Assembly: GCA_026415715.1 (NCBI GenBank)
Contig: JAOAGO010000014.1
Span: forward strand, 16,738 to 62,792
DNA: 46,055 nt
Direction of reading: 5' to 3'
Source of the DNA: Chitinophagaceae bacterium
Lineage (GTDB): Bacteria; Bacteroidota; Bacteroidia; Chitinophagales; Chitinophagaceae
The notes under the pieces were generated by a model. It did not search any database. It saw only the letters and a list, made by a program, of their open reading frames with translations, and was not told the origin of the DNA. The position numbers and the translations under genes are program-made. This document shows, one piece after another, positions 16,728 through 26,532 of the stretch (position 1 is the stretch's first letter; the number at the start of each line of letters is the position of its first letter).

Positions 16728-18668
16728 TTACGAAGATGAGTTTGGTTTATTTTCCTCTAACTTTTTCTTAATATCAGCCAGCACCTCCAGATCTCCGAGC
16801 TTGGGTTTTTCTACTTTATTTTGAACATTTTTCAGTGCTTTGCGGGTACTTTCGGCTTCTGCACGGGCTTCTTTTTTTGCTGCTTCTGCACCTTCCGCTT
16901 TGCTTTGCTCCCAGATCTTTGTATGTGAAACCACAATGCGTTTTTCATTGCGGTCAAATTCAATTACCATGAACTTTTCTGCCTCTTCAATGCCGACGCT
17001 CTTCCCATCTTCTTTAATCAAATGACGGTTTGGCGCAAAACCTTCAAGTCCGTACGGCAGTTGTATAATTGCGCCTTTATCTTCTTTGCGTAAAACAATT
17101 CCTTCATGAATGGTTCCTACAGCGAATGTATCCTGCAAGGCATTCCATGGGTCTTCTTCAAGCTGCTTGTGCCCTAGTTGTAATTTTCTGTTCTCTTTAT
17201 CTATACCCAGAATTATTACATCAATTGAGTTTCCTACTTTAGTATATTCCGATGGGTGATTGAATCGCTTGAGCCAACTGAGGTCGCTGATGTGAATCAT
17301 TCCGCCGATGCCCGGGGATAATTCTACAAACACGCCGTAATTTGTAATATTCTTGACTACGCCTGTGTGACGGCTTCCTTCCGAAAATTTATTTTCAATA
17401 TCGCTCCAAGGATCCGGTGAAAGTCGCTTTATGGAAAGACTCATTTTGCGATTTTCCCGGTCTAAGGTTACGATTTTTGCTTCGTGTTCATCTCCCAGTT
17501 TAAAGAATTCCTTTGCATTAATCGGAGCATGCGACCAGGTAATTTCCGAAACATGAACTAAACCTTCCACACCGGGACGAATTTCCAGAAAAGCCCCATA
17601 ATCTTCAATATTTACAACTTTCCCTTTCACTACAGCCCCTTCTTTAATGCTTTCGTCCAAAATATCCCATGGATGAGGAGTAAGTTGTTTTAATCCTAAA
17701 CTGATCCGTTTTTTCTCATCATCAAAATCCAGCACTACCACATTCAGTTTCTGATCCATCTTTAACACTTCTGAGGGGTGGGAAATACGTCCCCAGGATA
17801 TATCGGTAATGTAAAGTAATCCATCCACTCCGCCCAAGTCCATAAAGGCACCGAAATCGGTAATGTTCTTAACAGTGCCTTCCAATACCTGCCCTTTCTC
17901 CAGTTTGCTGATAATTTCTGCCCGCTGTGCTTCAATATCGCTTTCAATCAGCGCTTTATGAGAAACCACGGCATTTTTGATGGCTTCATTGATTTTTACC
18001 ACTTTAAACTCCATGGTTTTGCCTACAAACTGGTCGTAATCCGTTACGGGCTTAACATCAATTTGAGAACCCGGTAAAAATGTTTCCATTCCGAACACAT
18101 CCACAATCAGTCCGCCTTTTGTCTTGGAAGTCACCGTTCCGGTAACCACTTCACCCGACTTATATACTTCTACAATTTTTTCCCATGCCCGGGTAATACG
18201 GGCCTGCTTACGGCTTAAGTTGAGATGTCCGTTTCTGTCTTCTTTTTCCACCAGCATAACTTCAACTTCATCGCCCACGGCAAGGTTCGGCATGTCACGG
18301 AATTCATTGAGAGGCACCAACCCATCACTTTTAAAACCGATATTCAATACTACATCGGTTTTTGTGATGCCCACTACTTTTCCCATCACCAGTTCGCCCT
18401 CATTGAACTGCACAAAGGTGTCTTCATAAACCTTACTGTACTTTTCTTTTTCTTCATCCGAATACGTAATCACATTTCTTTTGTCAATTGTCCAGTCAAA
18501 ATCATCGTGTGCGGAAGAAACTACGGGTTCTTCGGCGGTTGATTCGGCTTTTGGTTCGTTGTTCTCCACAGGTTCATTTGTTTTCGCTGTAGTTGCATCA
18601 TCGGAAATACCGGAAGCAGACTCCTGTGAATCAGCGTTTAGTTGTTTAAAAATGAATTTTTCCAGCAT
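16728..18668 (-). CDS. rpsA: 30S ribosomal protein S1
   Basis: S1 binds mRNA on the small subunit and helps recruit it, which matters in Bacteroidota where Shine-Dalgarno sequences are rare. The 646 residues contain an acidic N-terminal tail and six S1 (OB-fold) repeats: VQFNEGELVMGKVVGIT, KSGEVVTGTVTSKTKGG, KGQVLEGTVKNITDFGAF, EGAVVKGKVVNIEDYGAF, EGSRHTGVVKNITNYGVF and VGTIHEGIVLRKEDKGAI. A charged helical C-terminus (AEGAEAAKKEARAEAEST) follows. It is preceded by its own promoter. Its position after map, where infA/rpmJ/rpsM normally stand, is unusual. Confidence 0.98.
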   Translation of the reverse strand: MLEKFIFKQLNADSQESASGISDDATTAKTNEPVENNEPKAESTAEEPVVSSAHDDFDWTIDKRNVITYSDEEKEKYSKVYEDTFVQFNEGELVMGKVVGITKTDVVLNIGFKSDGLVPLNEFRDMPNLAVGDEVEVMLVEKEDRNGHLNLSRKQARITRAWEKIVEVYKSGEVVTGTVTSKTKGGLIVDVFGMETFLPGSQIDVKPVTDYDQFVGKTMEFKVVKINEAIKNAVVSHKALIESDIEAQRAEIISKLEKGQVLEGTVKNITDFGAFMDLGGVDGLLYITDISWGRISHPSEVLKMDQKLNVVVLDFDDEKKRISLGLKQLTPHPWDILDESIKEGAVVKGKVVNIEDYGAFLEIRPGVEGLVHVSEITWSHAPINAKEFFKLGDEHEAKIVTLDRENRKMSLSIKRLSPDPWSDIENKFSEGSRHTGVVKNITNYGVFVELSPGIGGMIHISDLSWLKRFNHPSEYTKVGNSIDVIILGIDKENRKLQLGHKQLEEDPWNALQDTFAVGTIHEGIVLRKEDKGAIIQLPYGLEGFAPNRHLIKEDGKSVGIEEAEKFMVIEFDRNEKRIVVSHTKIWEQSKAEGAEAAKKEARAEAESTRKALKNVQNKVEKPKLGDLEVLADIKKKLEENKPNSSS

Positions 18669-18721
18669 AGTATTAAAATCCCGTTTTTTTTTAAATCCGT
18701 TTTTATTCGGGAACGGGGGTG

Positions 18722-18729
18722 CAAAGATA
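18722..18729 (-). promoter_or_regulatory. Putative rpsA promoter (-7 element)
   Basis: The minus strand reads TATCTTTG, an exact TAnnTTTG match, followed by CACC and a 53-base leader to the rpsA ATG. The -33 box is weak. The 233-base gap after map also supports independent transcription. Confidence 0.6.
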
Positions 18730-18901
18730 GAATTTACTGTGTTGTTTTTAGCGAAATTGAAAAATTATTTTTTTAATGAAATCTGAGAACTCAGTGAAAA
18801 TCAATCATCTTATTTGGCTCACTTTCCCGAATTCTATTATATGGAAAGTAAATTTAATTAAAAATATAATTTTTTACGTTTTAAGGAGTTAACCATTTAC
18901 A

Positions 18902-19717
18902 TCAGGACATGGCAACAGGCTGAATGGTGGAAAGCCATGTATTTTTTAGCTCGGCTTGTTCTATGATGGAAAAATCCGATAAAATTTCGGCTTTCTGTTT
19001 TCTTACACATATATTATGTTCAAAATGTGCCGATGGTTTTCCGTCCTGAGTGCGTACCGTCCATCCGTCCGGCTCTGTGTAAACATTTTTAGTACCCATA
19101 TTAATCATAGGTTCTATGGCCAGTACCATACCCTCTTTTAATTTCGGACCGCTGCCGCGCCTGCCGAAATTGGGCACCTGGGGATCTTCGTGCAGTTTGC
19201 GTCCTAACCCATGGCCAACCAATTCCCTCACCACACCGTAGCCATGTTGTTTTTCGGTAAATTCCTGAATGGCATAGGCTATATCACCGATCCGGTTGCC
19301 GGCCACTGCTTTTTCAATCCCTTTATATAAAGATTCCTTGGTAACTTTTAACATTTTAATGGTTTCCGGCCCTGGGTCTCCGATGGCAAAGGTATAGGCT
19401 TGGTCGCCATGCCAACCCTGAAAAAAAATTCCGATATCAATGGAAACAATATCGCCTTCTTTCAGTTCGTATTTTCCGGGTAAACCATGAACCACAACGT
19501 CATTAACGGAAATACAGGAATTAAACGGATACCCTTTATAATTTAAAAAAGAAGGCTCGGCGCCATATTCCTTGATAATATTACCAATTGTTTGGTCGAG
19601 AAATAAAGTTGTAATTCCGGGTTTTAAAAGAGAAGCTACCTCGGCCAGTGTTTTACTTACCAGCATTGCGCTTTGCCGGATGTATTCTACCTGTTCATCG
19701 GTTTTACAGATAATCAT
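18902..19717 (-). CDS. map: Methionine aminopeptidase, type I
   Basis: Removes the N-terminal methionine from nascent proteins, using a dinuclear metal site. 271 residues with all five ligands visible: two Asp in VSIDIGIFFQGWHGDQAYTF, His in GHGLGRKLHEDPQVPNFG, Glu in LAIEPMINMG and Glu in AHFEHNICV. It follows secY after 62 bases, the usual spc-operon order. In related genomes infA and rpmJ come next; here they are absent and a 233-base gap leads to rpsA. The C-terminal 20 residues form a short extension beyond the catalytic fold. Confidence 0.98.
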   Translation of the reverse strand: MIICKTDEQVEYIRQSAMLVSKTLAEVASLLKPGITTLFLDQTIGNIIKEYGAEPSFLNYKGYPFNSCISVNDVVVHGLPGKYELKEGDIVSIDIGIFFQGWHGDQAYTFAIGDPGPETIKMLKVTKESLYKGIEKAVAGNRIGDIAYAIQEFTEKQHGYGVVRELVGHGLGRKLHEDPQVPNFGRRGSGPKLKEGMVLAIEPMINMGTKNVYTEPDGWTVRTQDGKPSAHFEHNICVRKQKAEILSDFSIIEQAELKNTWLSTIQPVAMS

Positions 19718-19779
19718 TGTTATTTATTAACGTAATCAACCGGCGGGAAAACATTTTCATGTTATGGAATTAACAGCCG

Positions 19780-21117
19780 TTACATCTGTACGGCCGAGGG
19801 TGTCTGTCTTCCCTGAATCCGGCCGCTCTTCATTAAACCATCGTATTGACGCATCAGCAAATGGGTTTCAATTTGCTGAAGAGTGTCCAGTATTACACCC
19901 ACCATGATAAGTAATGAAGTGCCTCCAAAGAATGTGGAAAATCCTGTTGTAACTCCGAATTTTTGAGCAATTCCCGGAAGAATCCCGATAAAAGCCAGAA
20001 AGAGTGCGCCGGGCAAGGTAATCCTGTCCATAATAATACCTATATAATCGGCTGTAGGTTGGCCAGGTTTTACTCCGGGAATGAAACCATTGCTTTGCTT
20101 CAGGTTTTCGGCAATTTGTTTAGGATTAAAAATCAGTGCCGTGTACAGATATGTAAATCCGATAACCACAATGGAGTAAATGATCATATACCACATGCTG
20201 CCGGGATTATTCAGTGCCAACAGGAAACGATTCCCTCCTTCGGGATTAAAATTGGCGAATACGGTAGGTATAAAAATTATAGCCTGGGCAAAAATAATAG
20301 GCATTACCCCGGCGCTGTTGACTTTCAAGGGAAGAAACTGACGGGCACCGCCAAACTGCCGGTTCCCTATAATTTGTTTAGCATAATTTACCGGCACTTT
20401 ACGAACTCCCTGAATCAGTAAAATACACAATAATATAATGGCAATCAGAATGACGATCTCAATTATGAAAATTAATATCTGGCCTGTTCTTTCGGATTTA
20501 TTACTTAATTCCTGCAGGAAAGATTGCGGTAAGCGTGCAATAATCCCAATCATGATGATGAGCGAAGTACCGTTACCGAGGCCTTTGTCGGTAATGCGTT
20601 CGCCAAGCCACATAACAAATAAGGTACCCGCAGTAAGCAAAACAAGGCAGGAAATCCAGAAATACGGTTCATAACCCGGCATAATCGCGCCGGCAGAACC
20701 GCGGTAAATGCTTCTTAGATACGTAACGTATGCTGACGCCTGCAGTAAAGTAACCAACACCGTAAGGTACCGGGTATATTGATTGATTTTCTTTCGTCCG
20801 CTTTCTTCTTTTTGCATTTTCTGAAACTGGGGCACCAGCACCGACATCAGCTGCATGAAAATTGAGGCTGAAATATAGGGCATGATGCCGAGCGCAAAGA
20901 TGGAAGCATTATTAAAGGCGCCACCGGAAAAGGCGTCAATTAATCCAAGCACGCCGGTCGTATCTGTCTTTTCCTGAATTTTGGTAGGGTCAATACCGGG
21001 CAATACAATATAAGAACCCAGCCGGTAAATAATTATCATGAACAGCGTGAAAATGATTTTATCTCTGAGTTCTTCAATACTCCAGATATTTTTCAGTGTT
21101 TGGATTAATTTTTTCAC
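19780..21117 (-). CDS. secY: Protein translocase subunit SecY
   Basis: Pore subunit of the SecYEG channel in the inner membrane. 445 residues with ten predicted membrane helices. Visible marks include IIYRLGSYIVLPGIDP in the first helix, DAFSGGAFNNASIFALGIMPYISASI (plug and second helix), GNGTSLIIMIGI, and the cytoplasmic loop RQFGGARQFLPLKVNSAGVMP. IAENLKQSNGFIPGVKPG follows later, and the C-terminal loop is RQYDGLMKSGRIQGR. It lies 63 bases after rplO and before map, as in spc operons generally. Confidence 0.98.
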   Translation of the reverse strand: MKKLIQTLKNIWSIEELRDKIIFTLFMIIIYRLGSYIVLPGIDPTKIQEKTDTTGVLGLIDAFSGGAFNNASIFALGIMPYISASIFMQLMSVLVPQFQKMQKEESGRKKINQYTRYLTVLVTLLQASAYVTYLRSIYRGSAGAIMPGYEPYFWISCLVLLTAGTLFVMWLGERITDKGLGNGTSLIIMIGIIARLPQSFLQELSNKSERTGQILIFIIEIVILIAIILLCILLIQGVRKVPVNYAKQIIGNRQFGGARQFLPLKVNSAGVMPIIFAQAIIFIPTVFANFNPEGGNRFLLALNNPGSMWYMIIYSIVVIGFTYLYTALIFNPKQIAENLKQSNGFIPGVKPGQPTADYIGIIMDRITLPGALFLAFIGILPGIAQKFGVTTGFSTFFGGTSLLIMVGVILDTLQQIETHLLMRQYDGLMKSGRIQGRQTPSAVQM

Positions 21118-21180
21118 GGAACCCGAAAACGTTTTTTGTTTGTAAATAGTTTTTTGAAACCGAATTTACAAAGTTTATGA

Positions 21181-21630
21181 TTATCCGATTATCTGAACGT
21201 TGCCGCCGGCAGATTCAATGGCTGCTTTTGCCTTTTCGCTTACTGCGTTTACCTTGAATGATAAAGGTGATTTCAATTCTCCTTTGCCAAGAATTTTTAC
21301 TTTGTCATTTCGTTGAATGAGTTTGTTGGCATACAGATTTTCGAGCGAAAATTCAGTAAACTTGTATTTGGCGACCAGTTGCTCTGCCTGACTCAGATTA
21401 AATATTTTATACTCCGTACGGAAAGGATTTTTAAAACCTCTTTTCGGAACTCTTCGTTGGATGGGCATCTGCCCGCCTTCATGTCCCAGTTTCCGCGAAT
21501 ATCCGCTTCGGCTTTGCTGTCCCTTTGTTCCTCTCGTCGAAGTTCCGCCATGTCCCGAAGCATCACCCCGCCCTACTCTTTTCTTCTTGTGAACGGCTCC
21601 TTTTGCCGGAGCTAACTCATGAAGTTTCAT
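21181..21630 (-). CDS. rplO: 50S ribosomal protein L15
   Basis: Late-assembling large-subunit protein. The 149 residues start MKLHELAPAKGAVHKKKRVG with the basic glycine-rich GRGDASGHGGTSTRGTKGQQ extension that penetrates 23S rRNA, then GGQMPIQRRVPKRGF and the globular C-terminal domain (VKILGKGELKSPLSFKV, AKAAIESAGG). Length and order are canonical. It is the last ribosomal gene before secY. Confidence 0.97.
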   Translation of the reverse strand: MKLHELAPAKGAVHKKKRVGRGDASGHGGTSTRGTKGQQSRSGYSRKLGHEGGQMPIQRRVPKRGFKNPFRTEYKIFNLSQAEQLVAKYKFTEFSLENLYANKLIQRNDKVKILGKGELKSPLSFKVNAVSEKAKAAIESAGGNVQIIG

Positions 21631-21691
21631 TTTCGATTATCAGTTTATTGTTACGAATCCAATTTTTTTATTGAAATCAAACATCAGCACA

Positions 21692-21871
21692 TTACACTTC
21701 CTCTACTTTTACTAAATGGTTTACCTTTAGAATCATACCCATAATTTGCGGTGTAGGCACCACCTCTTTGGAAGTTTGTGTTTTATGCAATCCCAAGGCC
21801 TTCAGCGTTCGCTTTTGTCTTTCAGGCCTGTCTATCGGGCTTTTCACCAGTGTAATTTTAATCCTCTTCAT
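21692..21871 (-). CDS. rpmD: 50S ribosomal protein L30
   Basis: 59-residue protein found by reading between rplO and rpsE. It has the short L30 form: KRIKITLVKSPIDRPERQK, TLKALGLHKTQTSKEVVPTP, and MGMILKVNHLVKVEEV at the end. It is a small beta-alpha-beta protein on the large subunit. It starts 20 bases after rpsE and is followed by rplO, the standard spc order rpsE-rpmD-rplO. Confidence 0.96.
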   Translation of the reverse strand: MKRIKITLVKSPIDRPERQKRTLKALGLHKTQTSKEVVPTPQIMGMILKVNHLVKVEEV

Positions 21872-21891
21872 ACATTTTGTTTTTACGGTTT

Positions 21892-22410
21892 TTATCCGTT
21901 GAAAACTTTTTTCAGGCTAATATTACGTGTTCTGGCTACGGCTACCGGCTCTCTTAACATGGATAAAGCTTTAAAAGTAGCTTTCACTACATTGTGCGGA
22001 TTGGCCGAACCCAGTGATTTAGCCAGGATATCAGTGATTCCTGCCGACTCTAACACGGCCCGCATGCTTCCTCCGGCAATCACACCCGTTCCGTGTGCTG
22101 CCGGTTTGATGAGTACCTTGGCCGCACCTTCCTTTGCATATTGATCATGCGGTATTGTTCCTTTCATTATCGGCACACGGATTAAATTCTTTTTGGCATC
22201 TTCAATTCCTTTGGAAATCGCTTCCTGAACCTCTTTGGCTTTACCTAAACCATGACCCACCACACCGTTTTCGTTGCCTACCACCACAAGTGCCGAAAAA
22301 CTGAAGGAACGGCCTCCTTTTGTGGTTTTTGTTACCCGGTTAATAGCTACTACTTTTTCTTTCAGTTCCAGTTCGCCGGGTTTTACTTTGTTTGTATTGA
22401 TTTTTGACAT
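21892..22410 (-). CDS. rpsE: 30S ribosomal protein S5
   Basis: Part of the mRNA entry tunnel of the small subunit, important for decoding fidelity. The 172 residues contain the N-terminal double-stranded-RNA-like domain ([50 protein letters not shown]) and the C-terminal domain ([41 protein letters not shown]). The loop [13 protein letters not shown] is the region where spectinomycin-resistance changes occur in other species; it looks ordinary. Confidence 0.97.
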   Translation of the reverse strand: MSKINTNKVKPGELELKEKVVAINRVTKTTKGGRSFSFSALVVVGNENGVVGHGLGKAKEVQEAISKGIEDAKKNLIRVPIMKGTIPHDQYAKEGAAKVLIKPAAHGTGVIAGGSMRAVLESAGITDILAKSLGSANPHNVVKATFKALSMLREPVAVARTRNISLKKVFNG

Positions 22411-22441
22411 ATCAGAATTTTGTGAATTTGTAATTCAGAAA

Positions 22442-22804
22442 TTAAAATTTTAATCCCGCTGCCCTGGCAGCATCAGCAACTGCTTTAACTCTTCCGTGAT
22501 ACAAATAACCTCCTCTATCAAACACAACGGTTTGAATCCCCAGTTCAAGCGCTTTTTTGGCAATCGCTTCACCCACCAGACGACTTTTTTCCGTTTTATT
22601 TCCTTTATGTGCTTGAATGTTTTTGTCTCGCGAAGAGGCAGAGGCCAGTGTTACGCCGTTTTCGTCGTCAATCAGTTGCACATAAATATCCCGATTGCTT
22701 CTGAAAACAGACATTCGGGGTTTCTGCGCCGTACCTAAGCCGATTTTTTTTCTGATTCTGTATCGGATTCGTTGCCTTCTAAATACTTTTTGTTTAGGGT
22801 TCAT
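22442..22804 (-). CDS. rplR: 50S ribosomal protein L18
   Basis: Binds 5S rRNA with L5 and L25-type partners on the central protuberance. 120 residues: basic N-terminus [74 protein letters not shown]. Standard length and spacing between rplF and rpsE. Confidence 0.97.
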   Translation of the reverse strand: MNPKQKVFRRQRIRYRIRKKIGLGTAQKPRMSVFRSNRDIYVQLIDDENGVTLASASSRDKNIQAHKGNKTEKSRLVGEAIAKKALELGIQTVVFDRGGYLYHGRVKAVADAARAAGLKF

Positions 22805-22829
22805 GTTGCAAAATTTTTATTTGCGCAAA

Positions 22830-23384
22830 TTATTTACCGGCTGTTTTTCCGGCTTTCTTTCTCACCACTTCTCCCATATAACGTATTCCTTTACCTTTAT
22901 ATGGCTCGGGTTTTCTGAGGCTGCGTATTTTGGCAGCCACCTGCCCTATGAGTTGTTTATCTATACCTTCCAGGGTAATAATCGGGTTTTGCCCTTTTTC
23001 CTGTTGGGTGCTGACTTTCAGTTCTTTCGGCACTTCAAAAATGATATTGTGAGAATAACCGAGCGATAAATCAAGGTAATTACCCTGATTTGATGCTTTG
23101 AAACCCACACCAATTAATTCCAGTTTCCGCTCAAATCCTTCGGTAACCCCTTTCACCATATTTGCAATCAATGCCCTGTATAATCCATGTAAGGCCCGAT
23201 GTCGAATCTGATCGGTAGGACGATGTACAAATATATTTCCGTCTTTTACTTCAATTTTAATGTCCCGGTCAACCGCCTGTTTTAATTCTCCTTTCTTTCC
23301 TTTCACAGTAACCACATTATCCTGCCCAACCGTCACGGTCACGCCTTCCGGAATTTTTACAGGTTTTTTTCCAATTCTGGACAT
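22830..23384 (-). CDS. rplF: 50S ribosomal protein L6
   Basis: Two tandem alpha/beta domains near the elongation-factor binding site. The 184 residues start MSRIGKKPVKIPEGVTVTV, contain VKGKKGELKQAVDRDIKIEV, HGLYRALIANMVKGVTEGF, LELIGVGFKASNQG, and the C-terminal IRSLRKPEPYKGKGIRYMGE with a lysine-rich tail. All normal. Confidence 0.97.
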   Translation of the reverse strand: MSRIGKKPVKIPEGVTVTVGQDNVVTVKGKKGELKQAVDRDIKIEVKDGNIFVHRPTDQIRHRALHGLYRALIANMVKGVTEGFERKLELIGVGFKASNQGNYLDLSLGYSHNIIFEVPKELKVSTQQEKGQNPIITLEGIDKQLIGQVAAKIRSLRKPEPYKGKGIRYMGEVVRKKAGKTAGK

Positions 23385-23417
23385 AATATATAATTTATGC
23401 AGAGTTTATAATTTTAA

Positions 23418-23816
23418 TTAAAAAACATAGCAAATCACTTCGCCGCCGATATTTAACGCCTTCGCTTCTTTATCGGTCATCACTCCCCGTGAAGTAGATA
23501 AGATGGCTATACCAAGTCCGTTTTTAACCCTCTTGAATTCGGAAGGTTTTGCGTACTGTCGTAAACCCGGACGGCTAACCCTTTCCAGTCGCTGAATAGC
23601 CGGCTGTTTGGTTGCCGGATCATATTTCAGCGCAATTTTAATTATGCCCTGTTTATTATCGTCTTCAAATTTATACTTCAGGATATAGCCCTGATTGTAT
23701 AAAATTTCCGTGATTTTCTTTTTCATGTTGGAAGCCGGAATTTCTACAATACGATGGCCCGCCATCTGGGCATTTCGTATTCTTGTCAGAAAATCAGCAA
23801 TAGGATCATTAACCAT
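23418..23816 (-). CDS. rpsH: 30S ribosomal protein S8
   Basis: Primary 16S rRNA-binding protein, and in E. coli the autogenous repressor of the spc operon. 132 residues: [60 protein letters not shown] and the RNA-binding [18 protein letters not shown]. Whether it represses this operon cannot be judged from sequence. Confidence 0.97.
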   Translation of the reverse strand: MVNDPIADFLTRIRNAQMAGHRIVEIPASNMKKKITEILYNQGYILKYKFEDDNKQGIIKIALKYDPATKQPAIQRLERVSRPGLRQYAKPSEFKRVKNGLGIAILSTSRGVMTDKEAKALNIGGEVICYVF

Positions 23817-23849
23817 TGTATCTGAAACTTTTTGGTTTAAAAAATTGAA

Positions 23850-24119
23850 TTACCAGCTGGCTTTTTTCAAGCCCGGAATTTTACCGGTGTGTGCCATTTC
23901 CCTGAAGGCTACACGGGAAATCCCAAAGAAACGAATATATCCTCTGGGTCTGCCCGTCAACTGGCAACGGTTGCGCAATCGTACGGGCGAAGCGTTTTTA
24001 GGCAATTCATCCAGTGCTTTCCAGTCGCCGGCTTTTTTCAAAGCTTCCCGTTTGGCAGCGTATTGTGCCACCATTCTTTCCCGTTTTTTTTGTCTGGCTA
24101 TAATAGATTTTTTTGCCAT
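23850..24119 (-). CDS. rpsN: 30S ribosomal protein S14, zinc-independent form
   Basis: 89 residues, head of the small subunit. The longer form without a four-cysteine zinc motif: [40 protein letters not shown] and [20 protein letters not shown] with end PGLKKASW. Only one cysteine is left in the [10 protein letters not shown] block. It sits in the usual place between rplE and rpsH. Confidence 0.97.
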   Translation of the reverse strand: MAKKSIIARQKKRERMVAQYAAKREALKKAGDWKALDELPKNASPVRLRNRCQLTGRPRGYIRFFGISRVAFREMAHTGKIPGLKKASW

Positions 24120-24157
24120 ATTTTTATTTTATAACTTGTTTAAATGATTTTATCAAA

Positions 24158-24727
24158 TTAATTTGAACGAATGTTTCTGAACGGCATCCCTAATTCTTTC
24201 AGCAACTCGTAGGCTTCTTCGTCAGTTTTAGCCGTTGTAACAAAAGTGATATCCAGTCCGGTTATTTTGGTCACCTTGTCTATATCAATTTCCGGGAAAA
24301 TAATTTGTTCGGTAATACCGAGAGAATAATTTCCGCGGCCGTCAAATGATTTTTCATTCACGCCTTTAAAATCCCGTACTCTCGGTAAAGCTGCGGAAAT
24401 CAATCTGTCAAGAAACTCATACATTCTGTAGCCTCTCAGCGTAACCCGGGCGCCGATGGGCATGTTTTTTCTTAACTTAAAGTTGGAAATATCTTTTTTG
24501 GATACCGTAGGTACGGCTTTCTGACCGGCAATGGCCGTTAATTCATCAACGGCTATATCCACCAGTTTTTTATCGTTGACGGCACCGTTTACGCCGCGAT
24601 TCAAACAAATTTTTTCCAGCTTCGGAGCCTGCATTACGGATTTATATCCGAATTTTTTAACCAAAGCAGGCACTACTTCCTCACGGTATTTTTTCAATAA
24701 CCTCGGAACGTATGTTTGCGTTTTCAT
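24158..24727 (-). CDS. rplE: 50S ribosomal protein L5
   Basis: 5S rRNA-binding protein contacting the P-site tRNA. The 189 residues include [39 protein letters not shown]-type [39 protein letters not shown] and [19 protein letters not shown]. Its start codon overlaps the rplX stop by four bases (ATGA), indicating translational coupling. Confidence 0.97.
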   Translation of the reverse strand: MKTQTYVPRLLKKYREEVVPALVKKFGYKSVMQAPKLEKICLNRGVNGAVNDKKLVDIAVDELTAIAGQKAVPTVSKKDISNFKLRKNMPIGARVTLRGYRMYEFLDRLISAALPRVRDFKGVNEKSFDGRGNYSLGITEQIIFPEIDIDKVTKITGLDITFVTTAKTDEEAYELLKELGMPFRNIRSN

Positions 24728-25083
24728 GACTTAGAGCCTCCTTGAATTTTTTTGGTTTTAAAAACCCTTTCCACTTTTCCGTTTTTCCTGACTCGGGATA
24801 CTCTTGCGCCGGCTTTTTGTTCCGGATCCCAAAGCATCACATTGCTGATATGAATCGGCGCTTCTTTTTTCACTATTCCGCCCTTTGTGTTCTGAGCGGA
24901 AGGTTTGGTGTGTTTGGTCACGATATTTACGCCTTCTACTATCACCTTGCCGATATCAGGCAACACTTTTTTAACCAAACGCGGTTTGGTTAAGTCTTTG
25001 CTTTCGCCGGCAATCACCACAACCATGTCTCCTTTTCTGATATTGTACTTTGGTTTAAATCGGGTTTTCATTTCAATCTGCAT
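24724..25083 (-). CDS. rplX: 50S ribosomal protein L24
   Basis: Early assembly protein with a KOW domain: [55 protein letters not shown]. 119 residues from the ATG at 25083; a start four codons later ([10 protein letters not shown]) is equally plausible and would give 115. The stop overlaps the rplE start. Confidence 0.96.
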   Translation of the reverse strand: MQIEMKTRFKPKYNIRKGDMVVVIAGESKDLTKPRLVKKVLPDIGKVIVEGVNIVTKHTKPSAQNTKGGIVKKEAPIHISNVMLWDPEQKAGARVSRVRKNGKVERVFKTKKIQGGSKS

Positions 25084-25108
25084 TTAATAATTAAAATCAG
25101 CTTCCGTA

Positions 25109-25477
25109 TTACAATACTTCAGGCGCCAGTGAAATGATTTTCATATATCCTTTGTCGCGCAATTCTCTGGCTACGGGGCCGAATATCCGGGTACCTCTCG
25201 GCTCATCTGCCTGATTCAGAATCACAACGGCATTGTCATCAAACCGTATATATGAACCGTCTTTACGACGCAGTTTATTTGTAGTTCGTACAATAACTGC
25301 CTTCGTAACAGTTCCTTTTTTAATTCCGCCCGAAGGCAAAGCATCTTTTACGGTAACAATGATTTTATCGCCAATGCCGGCATAACGTTGCTTACTGTTG
25401 CCTAAAATGCGTATGCATAGCACCTCTTTTGCTCCACTGTTATCAGCTACATTTAAACGACTTTCCTGCTGTATCAT
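25109..25477 (-). CDS. rplN: 50S ribosomal protein L14
   Basis: Five-stranded barrel at the subunit interface. 122 residues, canonical from [20 protein letters not shown] through [36 protein letters not shown] and [10 protein letters not shown] to [17 protein letters not shown]. Order rpsQ-rplN-rplX is standard. Confidence 0.98.
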   Translation of the reverse strand: MIQQESRLNVADNSGAKEVLCIRILGNSKQRYAGIGDKIIVTVKDALPSGGIKKGTVTKAVIVRTTNKLRRKDGSYIRFDDNAVVILNQADEPRGTRIFGPVARELRDKGYMKIISLAPEVL

Positions 25478-25541
25478 ATATTCTTTTTTTAATCCCCTTC
25501 GGGAGATGTATGAAAAATATTTCGATTCCGGTGTTGTACTT

Positions 25542-25811
25542 TTATTTTACTTTTTCCACAATTTCAACCAGTCGCCAACGCTTGGTTTTGCTGAGCGGCC
25601 TGGTTTCCATAATTTTTACCACATCTCCTATGTTGCACTCATTTTTTTCATCGTGCGCATGAAATTTGGTTGTTTTTTTCACAAACTTTCCGTACTTCGG
25701 GTGTTTTACCTTCCGTTCAACGGCTACCGTTATGGTTTTATTCATTTTATTACTGGTAACCACCCCTATACGGGTTTTTCTTGATTTTCTTTTTGGCATT
25801 TCGGTTGACAT
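25542..25811 (-). CDS. rpsQ: 30S ribosomal protein S17
   Basis: OB-fold early-assembly protein of the small subunit. 89 residues: [75 protein letters not shown]. The start at 25811 gives a short leader [10 protein letters not shown]; the fifth codon (ATG) is an alternative start. Confidence 0.97.
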   Translation of the reverse strand: MSTEMPKRKSRKTRIGVVTSNKMNKTITVAVERKVKHPKYGKFVKKTTKFHAHDEKNECNIGDVVKIMETRPLSKTKRWRLVEIVEKVK

Positions 25812-25844
25812 AATCCTTAACTATTTTTTCAACCTGATTGGTTG

Positions 25845-26054
25845 TTATGAATGTATTTTTCGTTGTTTTAATTCAGTCATCATTCTGGCTATATCTCTCC
25901 GCAGTGTACGGATAGCCATCGGATTTTCGAGCGGCGAGACGGAATGAGCAAACTCAAGCTTTTTGAGGCGAAGTTTTTCCTCCTCTATTTTTGCTTCCAG
26001 CTCCGAATCGCTGAGAATTCTTATGTTTTTTAAAAAATCTACCCTTTTTGACAT
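25845..26054 (-). CDS. rpmC: 50S ribosomal protein L29
   Basis: 69-residue helical hairpin near the tunnel exit. Visible are ILSDSELEAKIEEEKLRLKK, LEFAHSVSPLENPMAIRTLR and RDIARMMTELKQRK. The N-terminal MSKRVDFLKNIR is slightly longer than usual. Lies between rplP and rpsQ as expected. Confidence 0.97.
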   Translation of the reverse strand: MSKRVDFLKNIRILSDSELEAKIEEEKLRLKKLEFAHSVSPLENPMAIRTLRRDIARMMTELKQRKIHS

Positions 26055-26067
26055 GGTATATAATTTA

Positions 26068-26490
26068 TTATATGGTGGCTAAATCCCTTCTTATTACGAA
26101 TTTGGTTTTGACGGGCAATTTTGCGGCTGCAAGCGCTAAGGCAGAACGGGCTACCTGTTCATTAACACCATCCACCTCAAAAAGAATTCTACCCGGCTTT
26201 ACGACGGCTGCCCAAAACTCAAGGTTTCCTTTTCCTTTTCCCATCCTTACCTCAAGGGGTTTACGGGTAATGGGTTTATCAGGAAATATGCGAATCCAAA
26301 CGCTTCCTTCTCTTTTCATTTCACGGGTTAATGCCTGACGGGCGGCTTCAATCTGACGGTCAGAAACCCAGGCGCTTTCCAATGATTTGAGACCGTATGA
26401 ACCAAAAGCGATAGTTGTACCTCTTTTGGCATTGCCTTTCATACGGCCTTTTTGCATTTTCCTGTGTTTGGTTCTTTTGGGTTGTAACAT
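26068..26490 (-). CDS. rplP: 50S ribosomal protein L16
   Basis: Assembly protein near the A-site tRNA elbow. 140 residues: [97 protein letters not shown]. Length and all blocks are canonical. Confidence 0.98.
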   Translation of the reverse strand: MLQPKRTKHRKMQKGRMKGNAKRGTTIAFGSYGLKSLESAWVSDRQIEAARQALTREMKREGSVWIRIFPDKPITRKPLEVRMGKGKGNLEFWAAVVKPGRILFEVDGVNEQVARSALALAAAKLPVKTKFVIRRDLATI

Positions 26491-26532
26491 GGTTCGGTAT
26501 TTAGCGTAATTAAATTTATGCTTACGGTTGCT

